Origin: Bin55 sp965203735
GTDB taxonomy: Bacteria; Pseudomonadota; Gammaproteobacteria; Pseudomonadales; Azotimanducaceae
NCBI GenBank assembly: GCA_965203735.1
Contig: OZ241909.1
Coordinates: forward strand, 3,286,001 to 3,350,000
Direction of reading: 5' to 3'
Length of the DNA: 64,000 nt
The position numbers were made by a program, and so were the translations under genes. The notes beneath the pieces were generated by a model, which was given only the letters and a program-made list of their open reading frames with translations, did no database searches and had not been told where the DNA came from. Of the stretch, positions 53,001 through 61,342 are shown piece by piece (positions within the stretch are counted from its first letter, which is position 1; every line of letters starts with the position of its first letter).

Positions 53001-53463
53001 GCAGCTGAATCGGTTCGGCATAACGAAAGCCTATCGCATTGGACACAAGTCCAACGCACTCCATCGCAAGGACATTCAGAACGACTACGAGCCAAAGCAA
53101 CAATGAGATGCCAAGCACGCGTCCAGCAAGGTACTCAAAATTTGTCACTGGTTTCGAATCTAGGACTTCGCCGATCCGATTTCTTTCTTGCTTTTGAGAC
53201 GCGTCGAAGAGTAAGAGCACGGCCGCCAATTGAAAAGCGAGAAAAAACGTTGGATCTATTCCTCCCAGCAGGTATAGAGGAGTTGAAGCACCAATCGATG
53301 GAGAATACGGAGCCGTGTATCCTAAGATCAGGCAGGATAAGAGATACCCAAAGAGCGAAAAGACCGAGAGCGCGGCAACAGCAGTCCAGAACCTAGCCAG
53401 CTTGCGAGAGGTGCGAAGCTCTGCTGCCATGACATATGCAATTTTTGACGGGCTCAAATTCAA
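50071..53463 (-). CDS. ABC-permease-like/M1-like/golvesin fusion protein
   Basis: 1130 residues from a TTG; ATG 53430 (MAAELRTSRKLARFW) is an alternative start. N-terminal permease-like part (about 25-305) with several membrane helices and RNRIGEVLDSKPVTNFEYLAGR, typical of ABC-2 permeases fused to M1 peptidase domains. The periplasmic region shows LNPGMTIDTVEIGG (about 355) and NFVALMPGAYWYP (about 450). The position of the M1 HExxH zinc site reads WHVELLSQYF, so catalysis is lost. The last 150 residues are golvesin-C-like (IVVDDLDPGFTVF, WRLEYHMP, GWNVLGEFHL, FADAIRW). No ABC ATPase gene is adjacent. It is the intact homologue of the split gene at 10312-13806. Role unknown. Confidence 0.82.
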   Translation of the reverse strand: MNLSPSKIAYVMAAELRTSRKLARFWTAVAALSVFSLFGYLLSCLILGYTAPYSPSIGASTPLYLLGGIDPTFFLAFQLAAVLLLFDASQKQERNRIGEVLDSKPVTNFEYLAGRVLGISLLLWLVVVLNVLAMECVGLVSNAIGFRYAEPIQLHSILNLLLLDAPATLLFWSSFVVFLSATLRIRVLTVVLAIAAMFAWFFLVLNVPYSLLSVVSASSNDSLFVSDLVPEFPHWQTLVVRLSTLVGALALVAAGALAMRRRDGASAKMVAAAASVALAVCAGSYTLSFWDNIRQFDAPQEWQEAHRSLDWSGSIDVQLMEGTVQIDPGRRLEIDLEVTLSVDAAAAKHLVFTLNPGMTIDTVEIGGQSVSHAFDDGLLQIRPPTVLELDSEHTLRVVAHGIPNPRFAYFDSAVDFLTDAHVQTRSVRLFGKDGSVFESNFVALMPGAYWYPVPGPVRGDFHATQSQDDFFLVDLSVHISSKNLQLVATGASSKTDDGYKVVSSGPVPELALFAADYKKASIEVGDMVFSMYLHKRHTKNLNLLDGLGDELKSQIQIWLEPFTKYGLKFPHDEIALVEVPNRLRTVGGGWRMDTLSALPGVVLMKAQGFPRTQFNLALEFAGRDRSPEEVAAWHVELLSQYFAMGLGSDNLWTTVAEQMWSHTTAASGQYAVALDQVVLKLLASTTKTPSGFFSIYSTFHVANTTAVSPYTLMYGSDPDGWTPSQFETREEEIRYGVRPSLWRHMESNGLSGLPSSHGVRRDLELMLLKSSLIATGLLSANDWEEIASWLSDFRHKFAGQNYTYDDLIVSAEEHNIAIHPFLTDWLHETRLPAFVTSPVTVVRISDDEQGNPRYQSSITVRNVGSVPGFIRVRYGGEGRSNGIHIEADSAKTVTVTTSSMWDSLFVMPHLSLNHLPFSVASNTGSVQEQSNAESVPVEQQSDWTPKEEGIVVDDLDPGFTVFQPTPDVRPSANIGPFDWFREHRLEVELEGGIPTLGQDQYHSSTSGLWNRRPDSRAYGKFRRTTTSLWVRDPNSIHTARFEAVIPETALWRLEYHMPTQWYRPQDAPDYQLVVDNGKETWDVELAGETQEIGWNVLGEFHLHAGKAKVDVVGSSRRRTIFADAIRWTKN

Positions 53464-53790
53464 GGAAGACTACCTTTAGCGCACGACGTCAGCTCAAATT
53501 TACATGCAATTAAAGTGCCACTTACCACTTGCACATGGGCTTCTGTGTCCTACATGCGCCAGAGCTACAAGACACTTGCTCTAGATTCCGCTGCGGGTCC
53601 CACTTCTCAAAGCTGCTCGTCTGGTAGATCTCTATTTTGTATTTCAATCGCGATAGCCTCATCGGATCCATATTGGATGAGCACATTAGACTAGGACATC
53701 AGGTCGATTGAGTGACGATCTTGGGTGTCTATCGGTCGATCTGCCACATGACGCTATGCTCTGGTTCGCACGAGACTCGAACAAAAAGGA
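53464..53790. other. intergenic region
   Basis: Some 327 bases between the stop of the DUF4143 ATPase and the start of the permease-like gene; it must contain the promoter of the latter. No open frame, RNA gene or strong hairpin was recognised. Confidence 0.3.
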
Positions 53791-54951
53791 TCAGCCATAT
53801 TGCCCGTCCCACATATTGTCCAGAAACATTCTGTATGGCACCACGTCCACACCATTTTCGTGCCTCCAAGGTCGAGACTCCATACAAACACATAAGTAAT
53901 TGCGAAACGTTTCTTCCTGTTGAAGTGCAAGGAGAGAACGTAGATCACGAGTGCCAACGTTAGGTTTGGCTTTTACTTCGATGGCCGTGTGGTCGCCGAG
54001 TAGGAAATCCACTTCATAGCCAGATCGTGATTTCCAATAGTGAAGAGTCTCGTCACGGGCGTTGTAGTCAATCCAGCTTCGCAATTCGTGAAGCAACCAG
54101 GTTTCGAAAGAAAAGCCCTCACTGCGGCTGTAGCGACGGGTACCCCGGTTTTGTATCTCTGTGGCAACACCAATGTCAAAAAAATAATATTTTGAACCTA
54201 CAACAGGTTTACGTTTACTGAACTTCCGCCAAGCCGGCAGCTCGGTCACAAGCAAGGTATCCTTGAGGATGTCAAAGTAGTTATGGACAGTTGTACGCCG
54301 AACTTGTGAGTCACTGGCGAGACTTGTGAAATTCACAATGGTGGCATTGCAGTGGGCAGCAAGATCAAGGAATCGTGCGAAGGCAGGCAGACTTCTAGCT
54401 AAGCCTTCAGCTGCGACTTCTTCTTGAAGATAGGTCCCCACATAGTTTGCCAATACAAGACGAGGTTCTTCAGATAAGTACACAGAAGGTAACGTTCCAT
54501 ATCTCAACGCTCTCCGTATGCTGAAATCATCTCCCAACTCTCGTGCCAACAAAGGATGGAAGTGAATCGTGCCAGCACGACCACCCAATAGATTGACACC
54601 ACCTCGTCGCAATTTGCGGGCACTGGATCCAGTGAGCAAGAATCGAATACCTCTTGTTTCAATGAGACGGTGCACTTCGTCCAGCAACTGAGGAGCTTTT
54701 TGAATTTCATCGATGACCACTATCTCTGTGTCGGGTGGAATGGTACGCCCGAGGAAAGATGGACTTTCAAGTAGGGGAAGAAAATCCTCGCTGTTTAGGA
54801 GATCGAACACTAAAGCGTCCGGAAGTGTCTCCCGAATCAGCGTAGACTTGCCGGTCATTCGAGGACCAAGAAGGAAACTTGAATGCGACTTTAGTGCTGC
54901 CGCCAAATTTAGTCCACGCGGATAGATTCTCTGTGCCACTTTAGTTGTCAT
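53791..54951 (-). CDS. AAA ATPase with DUF4143-type C-terminal domain
   Basis: 386 residues. Walker A GPRMTGKS at 29-36, Walker B EIVVIDEIQKA at about 76-86, and a sensor LLTGSSARK near 105. The C-terminal nuclease-like residues E-V-D-F-L-L and A-I-E-V-K-A-K lie near 310-330, matching the DUF4143 pattern. Same architecture as 114-1262 but strongly diverged, so an independent acquisition or old duplicate. The start codon is embedded in an operator-like repeat array. Role unknown; probably accessory. Confidence 0.87.
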   Translation of the reverse strand: MTTKVAQRIYPRGLNLAAALKSHSSFLLGPRMTGKSTLIRETLPDALVFDLLNSEDFLPLLESPSFLGRTIPPDTEIVVIDEIQKAPQLLDEVHRLIETRGIRFLLTGSSARKLRRGGVNLLGGRAGTIHFHPLLARELGDDFSIRRALRYGTLPSVYLSEEPRLVLANYVGTYLQEEVAAEGLARSLPAFARFLDLAAHCNATIVNFTSLASDSQVRRTTVHNYFDILKDTLLVTELPAWRKFSKRKPVVGSKYYFFDIGVATEIQNRGTRRYSRSEGFSFETWLLHELRSWIDYNARDETLHYWKSRSGYEVDFLLGDHTAIEVKAKPNVGTRDLRSLLALQQEETFRNYLCVCMESRPWRHENGVDVVPYRMFLDNMWDGQYG

Positions 54952-54988
54952 ATTTCATGCAATATGACAATTGTAACGTCATATTGCA
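54947..54988 (-). promoter_or_regulatory. three-half-site candidate operator
   Basis: TGCAATATGAC (54958-54968) and GTCATATTGCA (54978-54988) form a perfect 11-bp inverted repeat with a 9-nt spacer. A third copy, GTCATATTTCA (54947-54957), with one mismatch, overlaps the start codon. A protein bound here would cover both promoter and initiation region. The logic (one inverted repeat plus one extra half-site) is the same as upstream of the other DUF4143 ATPase, although the sequences differ. Confidence 0.6.
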
Positions 54989-55270
54989 GAATTATGGGCC
55001 GAACTGTGCGGTATGGCACCAAGTGTGGATTCTTCGACCTTTAGATCCTGTATCTTGATGCCGATACTTGGTCTTAAGCACTTCTGGCACTACGTCGCTA
55101 GGCACAGCAATCTGTGGAGTCCGGTCCACAGCATGCATTCAATGAAGAAGTGCATGAATTGCGGAGATCTCTTGCTAGTTCCCAGATCGGCCAGATATAT
55201 ACAGTCTAGCCTGGCTGATCCAGCACCTGGCCGAGCTTAACAATTGCGCAGCAAGTCCAAGAGCTAGGGT
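54989..55270. other. intergenic region between co-oriented genes
   Basis: About 280 bases between the acyl-CoA dehydrogenase stop and the DUF4143 operator. A 75-codon plus-strand frame (55013-55240) lacks a ribosome site and recognisable features. CCTGGC/GGCCGAG-like partial repeats are present, but no clear terminator. Confidence 0.3.
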
Positions 55271-56482
55271 CTAGTTATTCGACCCTGTTGGGACCTCGTT
55301 GAACGGTACGCCTTTGTCAACTCGAATGTCTTGTGGGAGACCCAGGACCCGTTCGGCCAGTATGTTCAGCATGATCTCATCTGAACCACCAGCAATTCTT
55401 CCTCCGGGCGCGTTCATGTACGTACCTGAATAGACTCCACCTTCCGCCCACGTTTCTCGATCTTCCATTACACCGGACATTTCAAGGAGGTCGATTGCAA
55501 ACGAAGCCATATCCTGAGACTTTGACGCACCCACCAACTTACCAATTGAATTCTCAGGACCTGGCGTTTCGCCTCGAGACATCGCAGTTAGCGACCTGTA
55601 GCCGGTATAGCGCAGGCCCGATTCCTGGCAGTACCAGTTGGCTAGAGCGGCTCGAACTTGCCCGTTCTCAATGGCTGGACGATCATCAATATTCATTTTC
55701 TGTGCAAGCTGATAGACCCGATCAAATCCTAGTCCGCCGCCTCCTCCAATCGCTGCTCGTTCGTTCATAAGCGTGGTCAGGGAGACCTGCCAGCCCTGTC
55801 CAACCGCTCCCAATCGCTGCTCATCGGGAATCCTGACGTCGGTAAAGAACACCTCGTTGAAGTTTGCTCCACCCGAAATTTGTTTGATTGGTTTCACCTC
55901 AACGCCCGGAGACTTCATATCGAGGAAAAAGTAGGTCAGACCCTTGTGCTTAGGCACTGTCGGGTCGGTGCGAACTACCAAAATCCCATAGTCGCTGTAA
56001 TGTGCACCGGACGTCCAGATTTTCTGTCCGTTAATAATCCAATCGCTACCGTCCCGTTCCGCTCGAGTTCGAACTGCTGCTAAGTCGGAACCGGCGGACG
56101 GCTCGCTAAACAGCTGACACCATATATGTTCACCCGATGCGAGAGGTGGCAGATGAAATCGCTTCTGTTCTTCGTTAGCCCACCCCATCATTGTAGGAGC
56201 GGCCATTCCCTGGCCGATGGCGAAAACGCCCGCAGGAACTGGATACTTTGACTCTTCCTGATTCCAGATTACACTCTGAATCGTAGAGGCGTCCCTGCCT
56301 CCATATTCTTTGGGCCAGCGTATACAGGCCCAACCAGCATCGTACTTGCGCTTTTGCCAAAGCTTGCAGCGCTGGATTTCGTCTAATCCTTCCAGCTCAT
56401 CCCTAGACGGCACATTTTGTTTCAGCCATTCAGCAGCTTCTGCTCGGAATTCGGCTTCTTGTGGAGTGTCGTTGAAGTCCAT
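55271..56482 (-). CDS. acyl-CoA dehydrogenase, large partner
   Basis: 403 residues from an ATG behind AAGGA. Flavin and substrate motifs: QLFSEPSAGSDLAAVRTRA (about 135-153), WIINGQKIWTSGAHYSDYG and the C-terminal RIAGGSDEIMLNILAERVLGLP. Sequence style resembles the FadE26/ChsE-like group, in which two unlike dehydrogenases from adjacent genes form one alpha2-beta2 enzyme. Here the second gene (56499-57620) lies 16 bases upstream, fitting that arrangement. Substrate (branched, bulky or sterol-like acyl-CoA) is inferred only by group. Confidence 0.88.
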   Translation of the reverse strand: MDFNDTPQEAEFRAEAAEWLKQNVPSRDELEGLDEIQRCKLWQKRKYDAGWACIRWPKEYGGRDASTIQSVIWNQEESKYPVPAGVFAIGQGMAAPTMMGWANEEQKRFHLPPLASGEHIWCQLFSEPSAGSDLAAVRTRAERDGSDWIINGQKIWTSGAHYSDYGILVVRTDPTVPKHKGLTYFFLDMKSPGVEVKPIKQISGGANFNEVFFTDVRIPDEQRLGAVGQGWQVSLTTLMNERAAIGGGGGLGFDRVYQLAQKMNIDDRPAIENGQVRAALANWYCQESGLRYTGYRSLTAMSRGETPGPENSIGKLVGASKSQDMASFAIDLLEMSGVMEDRETWAEGGVYSGTYMNAPGGRIAGGSDEIMLNILAERVLGLPQDIRVDKGVPFNEVPTGSNN

Positions 56483-56498
56483 ACTTTATTCGTCCTTA

Positions 56499-57620
56499 TT
56501 AAGCCGCTACAGGTTGGTTTCCTTGTTCATATGCGGAGATCAGTCGATCCTGCCACCACATCTCGCTGCCAAGACTTACCGATAGCAACTTTGCGCGACG
56601 ATAGTACATTTGGCAGTCAAATTCCCAAGTGAATCCCATTCCACCGTGAGTCTGAATGTTCTCTTTTGATGCGAAGTAGTAGGCTTGCGTTGCGCTCACA
56701 CGTGCCGTTGCAGCAGCTAGTGGGAGCTCAGATTCATTGCCGGCAAGTGCCCACCCTCCAAAATAGCAGTTAGAGCGCGCGAGCGTGTTCTTTACGTAGA
56801 CGTTCGCTAGCTTGTGTTTGATTGCTTGAAATCCTGCGATGGGGCGGCCAAACGCATAGCGACCCATTGCATATTCCTTAGCTTGTTCCAATGCTGCTTG
56901 TGAGCCACCAACCTGTTCCCAAGCCACCAGAATTGCAGCCCGGTTAAGGAGTTGGTTCACCAAGCCCCATCCGTTTCCTTCAGATCCAAGCAATTCTGCT
57001 TGGCAATCCTGGAACTCCAATTTAGCATGCGATCTAGTGGGATCGATTCCGTTGACTTTTCTTCGCGTAACGTCCCGGAGCTCGACCAGATAGACACTAG
57101 CACCGTCGCCAGTGTCACTTCTAGCCACGACAATGGCAAAATCTGCGATATCACCATCAGGAACTGCGATTTTGGTTCCACTTAACGAATTGCCTGATAC
57201 AGTGGTCGTGAGATTCGTCGGCGACGGACGCCCCGCTTGCTCGGCGAACGCAAATGTCCCGATCGCCTCTCCAATTGCGAGTTTCGGCAACCATCTTTGC
57301 CTCTGGGCAGCGCTGCCCGCGAGAAGCAATGCTTCTGTCGCTAGGTACACTGAGCTTGAGAAAGGAACTGGTGCAATAGCGCGCCCCAATTCCTCCGCAA
57401 TTACCGACAATTCGTAGTAACTTAACCCGAGACCTCCGAATTCTTCAGGTATGGCGGTAGCCATCCAACCGAGCTGCGCCATATCTTTCCACAATTTGGC
57501 ATCGTAAGAATCGGAACCTTCCAAAATCTTTCGAACACTCGCTGTAGAGCAGTTCTCATCCAAAAATCCGCGCGCTTGCTCTCTTAACAGTTCTTGTTCT
57601 TGTGAAAACTCAAAGTTCAA
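56499..57620 (-). CDS. acyl-CoA dehydrogenase, small partner
   Basis: 373 residues from a TTG (MNFEFSQEQELLREQARGFL), with a GA-rich ribosome site. FAFAEQAGRPSP marks the N-terminal FAD region, and GGMGFTWEFDCQMYYRR near the C-terminus is typical of FadE27/FadE28-type partners. The usual catalytic Glu in the loop of short-chain dehydrogenases is not evident in this chain, consistent with a non-catalytic or half-active subunit of a heteromer. Likely operon with 55271-56482. Confidence 0.87.
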   Translation of the reverse strand: MNFEFSQEQELLREQARGFLDENCSTASVRKILEGSDSYDAKLWKDMAQLGWMATAIPEEFGGLGLSYYELSVIAEELGRAIAPVPFSSSVYLATEALLLAGSAAQRQRWLPKLAIGEAIGTFAFAEQAGRPSPTNLTTTVSGNSLSGTKIAVPDGDIADFAIVVARSDTGDGASVYLVELRDVTRRKVNGIDPTRSHAKLEFQDCQAELLGSEGNGWGLVNQLLNRAAILVAWEQVGGSQAALEQAKEYAMGRYAFGRPIAGFQAIKHKLANVYVKNTLARSNCYFGGWALAGNESELPLAAATARVSATQAYYFASKENIQTHGGMGFTWEFDCQMYYRRAKLLSVSLGSEMWWQDRLISAYEQGNQPVAA

Positions 57621-57689
57621 TTCTCTTCTCAGCAGGTTTCGTGTGAAAGTTCAAGACAGCGATTTTACTCTGTGGTATAGACTTGACCC

Positions 57690-59603
57690 ATGGACTATCG
57701 AGAAATCGGAATAATCCGCGTCGGAGCGGTTGCGCCCGTAGTCAATTTGGCTAATCCGCAAGCAAATGCAGAGCACATTTTGTCGGTTTACGAGAGGCTG
57801 ATCGAACGCGGATGTTCCGCCGTAGTCACTCCCGAACTGTCGCTGACCGGCTACAGTTGCGAGGACCTGTTCTTTTCAAGTGACTTGCTGGACTCAAGTG
57901 ATCAAGCGCTGTTGTCGTTGGCAGAAAGTACCAATGATGCGGCATTGGTTGTCGGCGCACCCGTTCGTCTTCAAAACGGCAAGATGTACAACTGTGCGGT
58001 CGTGTGCGCCAACGGGAAAGTGATTGGAGCGGTTCCAAAAAGTGCTATCCCAAACCACTACGAATACTACGAGGACCGATGGTTTGATTCCGGCGCTGCC
58101 ATTCGAGGGGTTGTCCAGATGGATCAGCACGAGTTCCGTTTGGACCGCAATCAAGGCTTTCTGCTTGGGCATGTGCCTTTTGCCATCGAAGTGTGTGAAG
58201 ACTTGTGGATATCCAATCCTCCGTCCAGTGACCATTGTTTGAACGGCGCATTGATCGTTTTCAATTTGTCTGCAAGCAACGAGCTGGTCTCAAAACTCTC
58301 TTACCGAAAATCGCTGGTCAGCATGCAAAGCGCAAAGTGCATATGTGCGTATGTCTATGCAAGTGCCGGAGCGCACGAATCGACAAAAGACGCTGTATAC
58401 GGCGGCCATATGATCGCTTCGGAAAATGGGATGACTTTGGATGAATCTAGTCGTTTTTCTTTACAAGACACAGAGCTAATCGTCGATATAGATATTGACA
58501 AGCTTCAGTTTGAACGCCGTCGTACTTCCACGTATCGTTCTTCAGAACCAACATCGCATTGGAGTGAGACCCCGTGCTGTTCCATAAACGCTCTCGACTC
58601 GACATTGCGACATTACTCCTCACGACCATTCGTTCCTTCCGGAGGAGACGAGCTATCTTCGCGCACGAGCGAAGTACTCGAAATCCAAAGCACCGGACTG
58701 GCTCGTAGGATGACTTCCGCTGGTACCAAGAGCTTGGTCATTGGACTTTCCGGCGGTTTGGACTCGACCCTTGCCTACTTGGTGTGTATGGACGCATTAC
58801 AGAAACTAAATCTCCCACTGTCCCATCTCCTACCGATAACCATGCCTGGATTAGGTACGTCTGACCACACACTCCAATCAGTTCGCAGTTTGGCTAGGGC
58901 CACACAAACCAAACTTCTTCTGCTGGATATTTCAAAGCAGGTTACGGAACATCTTGAACAAATCGGGCACGATGGATCCCTTGACTTGACCTACGAGAAT
59001 GCTCAAGCTCGAGAAAGAACAAAAATCTTGTTTAACTTGGCCAACCTGCACAACGGATTGGTTGTTGGCACCGGGGATCTGTCGGAGCTGGCTTTAGGCT
59101 GGTCTACGTTTAATGGCGATCACATGAGTTCGTACAACGTTAACGCTAGCGTTCCGAAAACACTGGTTTCCCATGTAGTTCGATGGTACTCTGCGAATCG
59201 TGCCTCAACCGAGCTTACAAGGGTTCTCACCCGTATTGTTGATACTCCAATTTCGCCTGAACTCATTCCATCCGATTCAGATACTGTCGGGCAGCAAACG
59301 GAATCAATACTTGGACCCTTTGAAGTCCACGACTTCTTCTTGTACCACTTTCTAAGGACGGGTGCGTCTGCTCGTAAGCTGTTTGCTATATCGCGCATCG
59401 CTTTCAAGGATCAGTACAACGATGAGGAACTCAAGCAATTCCTTTCAACTTTCTGGGAACGGTTTACCGCAAATCAGTTCAAACGAACAGTCCTGCCGGC
59501 GGGACCCAAGGTTGGAACGGTGAGTCTCTCTCCCCGAGGAGACTGGCGAATGCCCGATGAGGTTGAAGCACAGAGAATCCTTGAGTCAATTCGTGAGTTC
59601 TAA
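57690..59603 (+). CDS. nadE: NAD+ synthase, glutamine-hydrolysing
   Basis: 637 residues. N-terminal nitrilase-type glutaminase with the triad Glu (VVTPELSLTGYSCEDLF), Lys (VPKSAIPNHYEYYEDRWF) and Cys (FAIEVCEDLW). C-terminal ATP-pyrophosphatase domain with LVIGLSGGLDSTLAYLV near 350 and ELALGWSTFNGDHMSSYNVN further on. It makes NAD+ from deamido-NAD+, ATP and glutamine in the cytoplasm. It is divergent from the acyl-CoA dehydrogenase pair and coupled to the next gene with one base between stop and start. Confidence 0.96.
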   Translation: MDYREIGIIRVGAVAPVVNLANPQANAEHILSVYERLIERGCSAVVTPELSLTGYSCEDLFFSSDLLDSSDQALLSLAESTNDAALVVGAPVRLQNGKMYNCAVVCANGKVIGAVPKSAIPNHYEYYEDRWFDSGAAIRGVVQMDQHEFRLDRNQGFLLGHVPFAIEVCEDLWISNPPSSDHCLNGALIVFNLSASNELVSKLSYRKSLVSMQSAKCICAYVYASAGAHESTKDAVYGGHMIASENGMTLDESSRFSLQDTELIVDIDIDKLQFERRRTSTYRSSEPTSHWSETPCCSINALDSTLRHYSSRPFVPSGGDELSSRTSEVLEIQSTGLARRMTSAGTKSLVIGLSGGLDSTLAYLVCMDALQKLNLPLSHLLPITMPGLGTSDHTLQSVRSLARATQTKLLLLDISKQVTEHLEQIGHDGSLDLTYENAQARERTKILFNLANLHNGLVVGTGDLSELALGWSTFNGDHMSSYNVNASVPKTLVSHVVRWYSANRASTELTRVLTRIVDTPISPELIPSDSDTVGQQTESILGPFEVHDFFLYHFLRTGASARKLFAISRIAFKDQYNDEELKQFLSTFWERFTANQFKRTVLPAGPKVGTVSLSPRGDWRMPDEVEAQRILESIREF

Positions 59604-59604
59604 G

Positions 59605-60540
59605 ATGGCAAGAAACTTTCTCATTTCCTTAGTGATTACGGGTCTCACGATGACCTGTGTCACTAGTAACACGCAAACTGTACCGAAGAGATTTTGCGGA
59701 GAAGAGGGCGTTTGGGTTCAAGTGCTTGGATCCGGGGATCTCGATCTGCAAAACGATAGAGGAGCTGAAAGCTACCTAGTTTGGAACGATGATCGCGCAA
59801 TCCTACTTGTCAATGCAGGTGCAGGTACATCTGTTCTGTTCGATCAAAGCAACGCTAGCTTCAGTGATTTGGGAGCGATTGTCTTTAGTCGGACTTCTTT
59901 GGAACAAACCTCAGATCTTGCAGCGTTGCTGGTGGCTTCGCGCCGATCCTATCGAGAAGAGCCTCTCACAATCCTCGGTCCAACGGGAGACGATGAGAAT
60001 TTGTCCACATCAGAGTTTGTCACTCGGCTGCTCAGTTCTGAAGGACCCTATCCATCTCTTGCTCCACTACTTACGACGCGAACCCCAAACGGCTATACAT
60101 TGCGAACGCGAGACATCCAGGCAAAAGGCATAAAGCGCTGGGCTGGTTTTGGCAACGAGGAGTTCATTCTCTCCGCGATCCCGATCTATCACGACGGTGC
60201 ACCGGCATTGGCTTGGCGAATCGACATCGGAGAACAGGCAATCGTCTTCGCTCTGGGTTTCAACAATCAAAAGGACCTTGTCACGGACTTTTCGAAAGAT
60301 GCGGATGCGATTGTTTTTACGCACGCATTACCCGTCGGTACGGTCGGAACACCCACTAAGAAAAACTTGCTTCCTAAGCAAATTGGCCGTATTGCAGAAC
60401 GTGCCGATGTCCGGTTTGTAATTCTCGGTGGACGGGGATGGCGCACTTTGGGTCGTGAATCGCGATCTCTTAACGAGATCGAGACGGAATTCGACGGAAC
60501 TATAATATTTCCCGATGACTTGGAGTGCTGGGGACTCTAG
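59605..60540 (+). CDS. exported MBL-fold pseudoenzyme
   Basis: 311 residues from the ATG at 59605, one base after the nadE stop; a longer frame starting inside nadE is rejected. A hydrophobic N-terminus (MARNFLISLVITGLTMTC) suggests export; the Cys at 18 is only a weak lipobox. The fold is metallo-beta-lactamase-like: VQVLGSGDLDLQNDRGAESYL, then ILLVNAGAGTSVLFD. The position of the HxHxDH zinc motif reads SRTSLEQTSDL, so the metal site is missing. Later strands (IVFALGFNNQKDLV, DAIVFTHALPVG, RFVILGGRGW) keep the fold. A ligand-binding or structural role is the best guess. Confidence 0.7.
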   Translation: MARNFLISLVITGLTMTCVTSNTQTVPKRFCGEEGVWVQVLGSGDLDLQNDRGAESYLVWNDDRAILLVNAGAGTSVLFDQSNASFSDLGAIVFSRTSLEQTSDLAALLVASRRSYREEPLTILGPTGDDENLSTSEFVTRLLSSEGPYPSLAPLLTTRTPNGYTLRTRDIQAKGIKRWAGFGNEEFILSAIPIYHDGAPALAWRIDIGEQAIVFALGFNNQKDLVTDFSKDADAIVFTHALPVGTVGTPTKKNLLPKQIGRIAERADVRFVILGGRGWRTLGRESRSLNEIETEFDGTIIFPDDLECWGL

Positions 60541-60581
60541 TACGACGTGTCAAGCAGTAATTTAGTTGACAGGAGCTCGAT

Positions 60582-60689
60582 TTGGGAAAAGGAGACATCC
60601 GAACACGTAGAGGAAAGATTGTTAGAGGAACAAACGGCAGAACTCGTCCAAAGAAACGAAAGAAGAGAGACCAAAAAAGTCAATCCTGA
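60582..60689 (+). CDS. thx: 30S ribosomal protein bTHX
   Basis: 35 residues from a TTG at 60582 with AGGAG six bases upstream; too short for ordinary gene lists. The product (MGKGDIRTRRGKIVRGTNGR, then a Lys/Arg-rich tail) is the classic bTHX start (MGKGDxxTRRGKIxRG). bTHX sits at the head of the 30S subunit and stabilises it; it is found in many gammaproteobacteria as well as in Thermus. It lies 41 bases after the MBL-fold gene on the same strand. Confidence 0.9.
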   Translation: MGKGDIRTRRGKIVRGTNGRTRPKKRKKRDQKSQS

Positions 60690-60985
60690 GGCTTAAGTTC
60701 CATATTCAGATTCATTGCTCTCTACGAGCCAATATAGTGCAACTTATCACAAAGAATTTAGTGCGAAACCAAGTGCCCCACGTTAGTCTCGCCTAAATTA
60801 GGCAAACTATTGCGGGCGAACTTGCTCATTTCGACTACTCAAACCGAGACGAATTCAGGTCGTCTCAGTGGGCATAGGAAATACTAGATCCAATAGGATC
60901 AAACTGGCGGCACTTTGCTACCGTGTACTTTTCGTTCTTGTAGAAGAGACTACCGAATCAATCGGTTGAACCTAACTAAGGCAAG
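60690..60985. other. intergenic region
   Basis: About 296 bases between bTHX and the convergent winged-helix gene. GCCTAAATTAGGC (60791-60803) is a short perfect palindrome (GCCTAA/TTAGGC around one base). No gene or terminator was recognised. Confidence 0.3.
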
Positions 60986-61342
60986 TCAGGTCAAGTGATA
61001 ATCTCGAGAGCCGTGTCGGCGAATAACGCCTTCTTTGAGTAACGCAGACAACGTACTACTTATGGCTTGTTTTTCGCTATCCGTCGTAACGCCCATACGA
61101 TCGCAGATTCCAGCACGACGGATTCCAGGAGTCGCACGAATCGCGTCGATTACGCCTTCACGCCTAGCAGCACCAACTCTTCCTCTTCCATGCCGAGCAG
61201 CTTCATAAGCTTTGAATGCAGCTAATTCACGATCCAGTTCAGCATCTTGTGCTCGGAGTGCTGCGATTTGTCTCTCGATATCTCGTTTCTTCTCGCTAAT
61301 GCGCATTCGGTCGCGGGCAATGTACTCGGAGAAGTCTTCCAT
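60986..61342 (-). CDS. small coiled-coil and winged-helix-like protein
   Basis: 118 residues, ATG with AAGGA eight bases upstream. Residues about 8-50 form a charged coiled coil (RISEKKRDIERQIAALRAQD). Residues about 60-118 resemble a winged helix: REGVIDAIRATPGIRRAGIC, ISSTLSALLKEGVIRRHGSR. It could be a DNA-binding regulator or a H-NS/phage-like small regulator. No family was firmly recognised. Monocistronic. Confidence 0.65.
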   Translation of the reverse strand: MEDFSEYIARDRMRISEKKRDIERQIAALRAQDAELDRELAAFKAYEAARHGRGRVGAARREGVIDAIRATPGIRRAGICDRMGVTTDSEKQAISSTLSALLKEGVIRRHGSRDYHLT

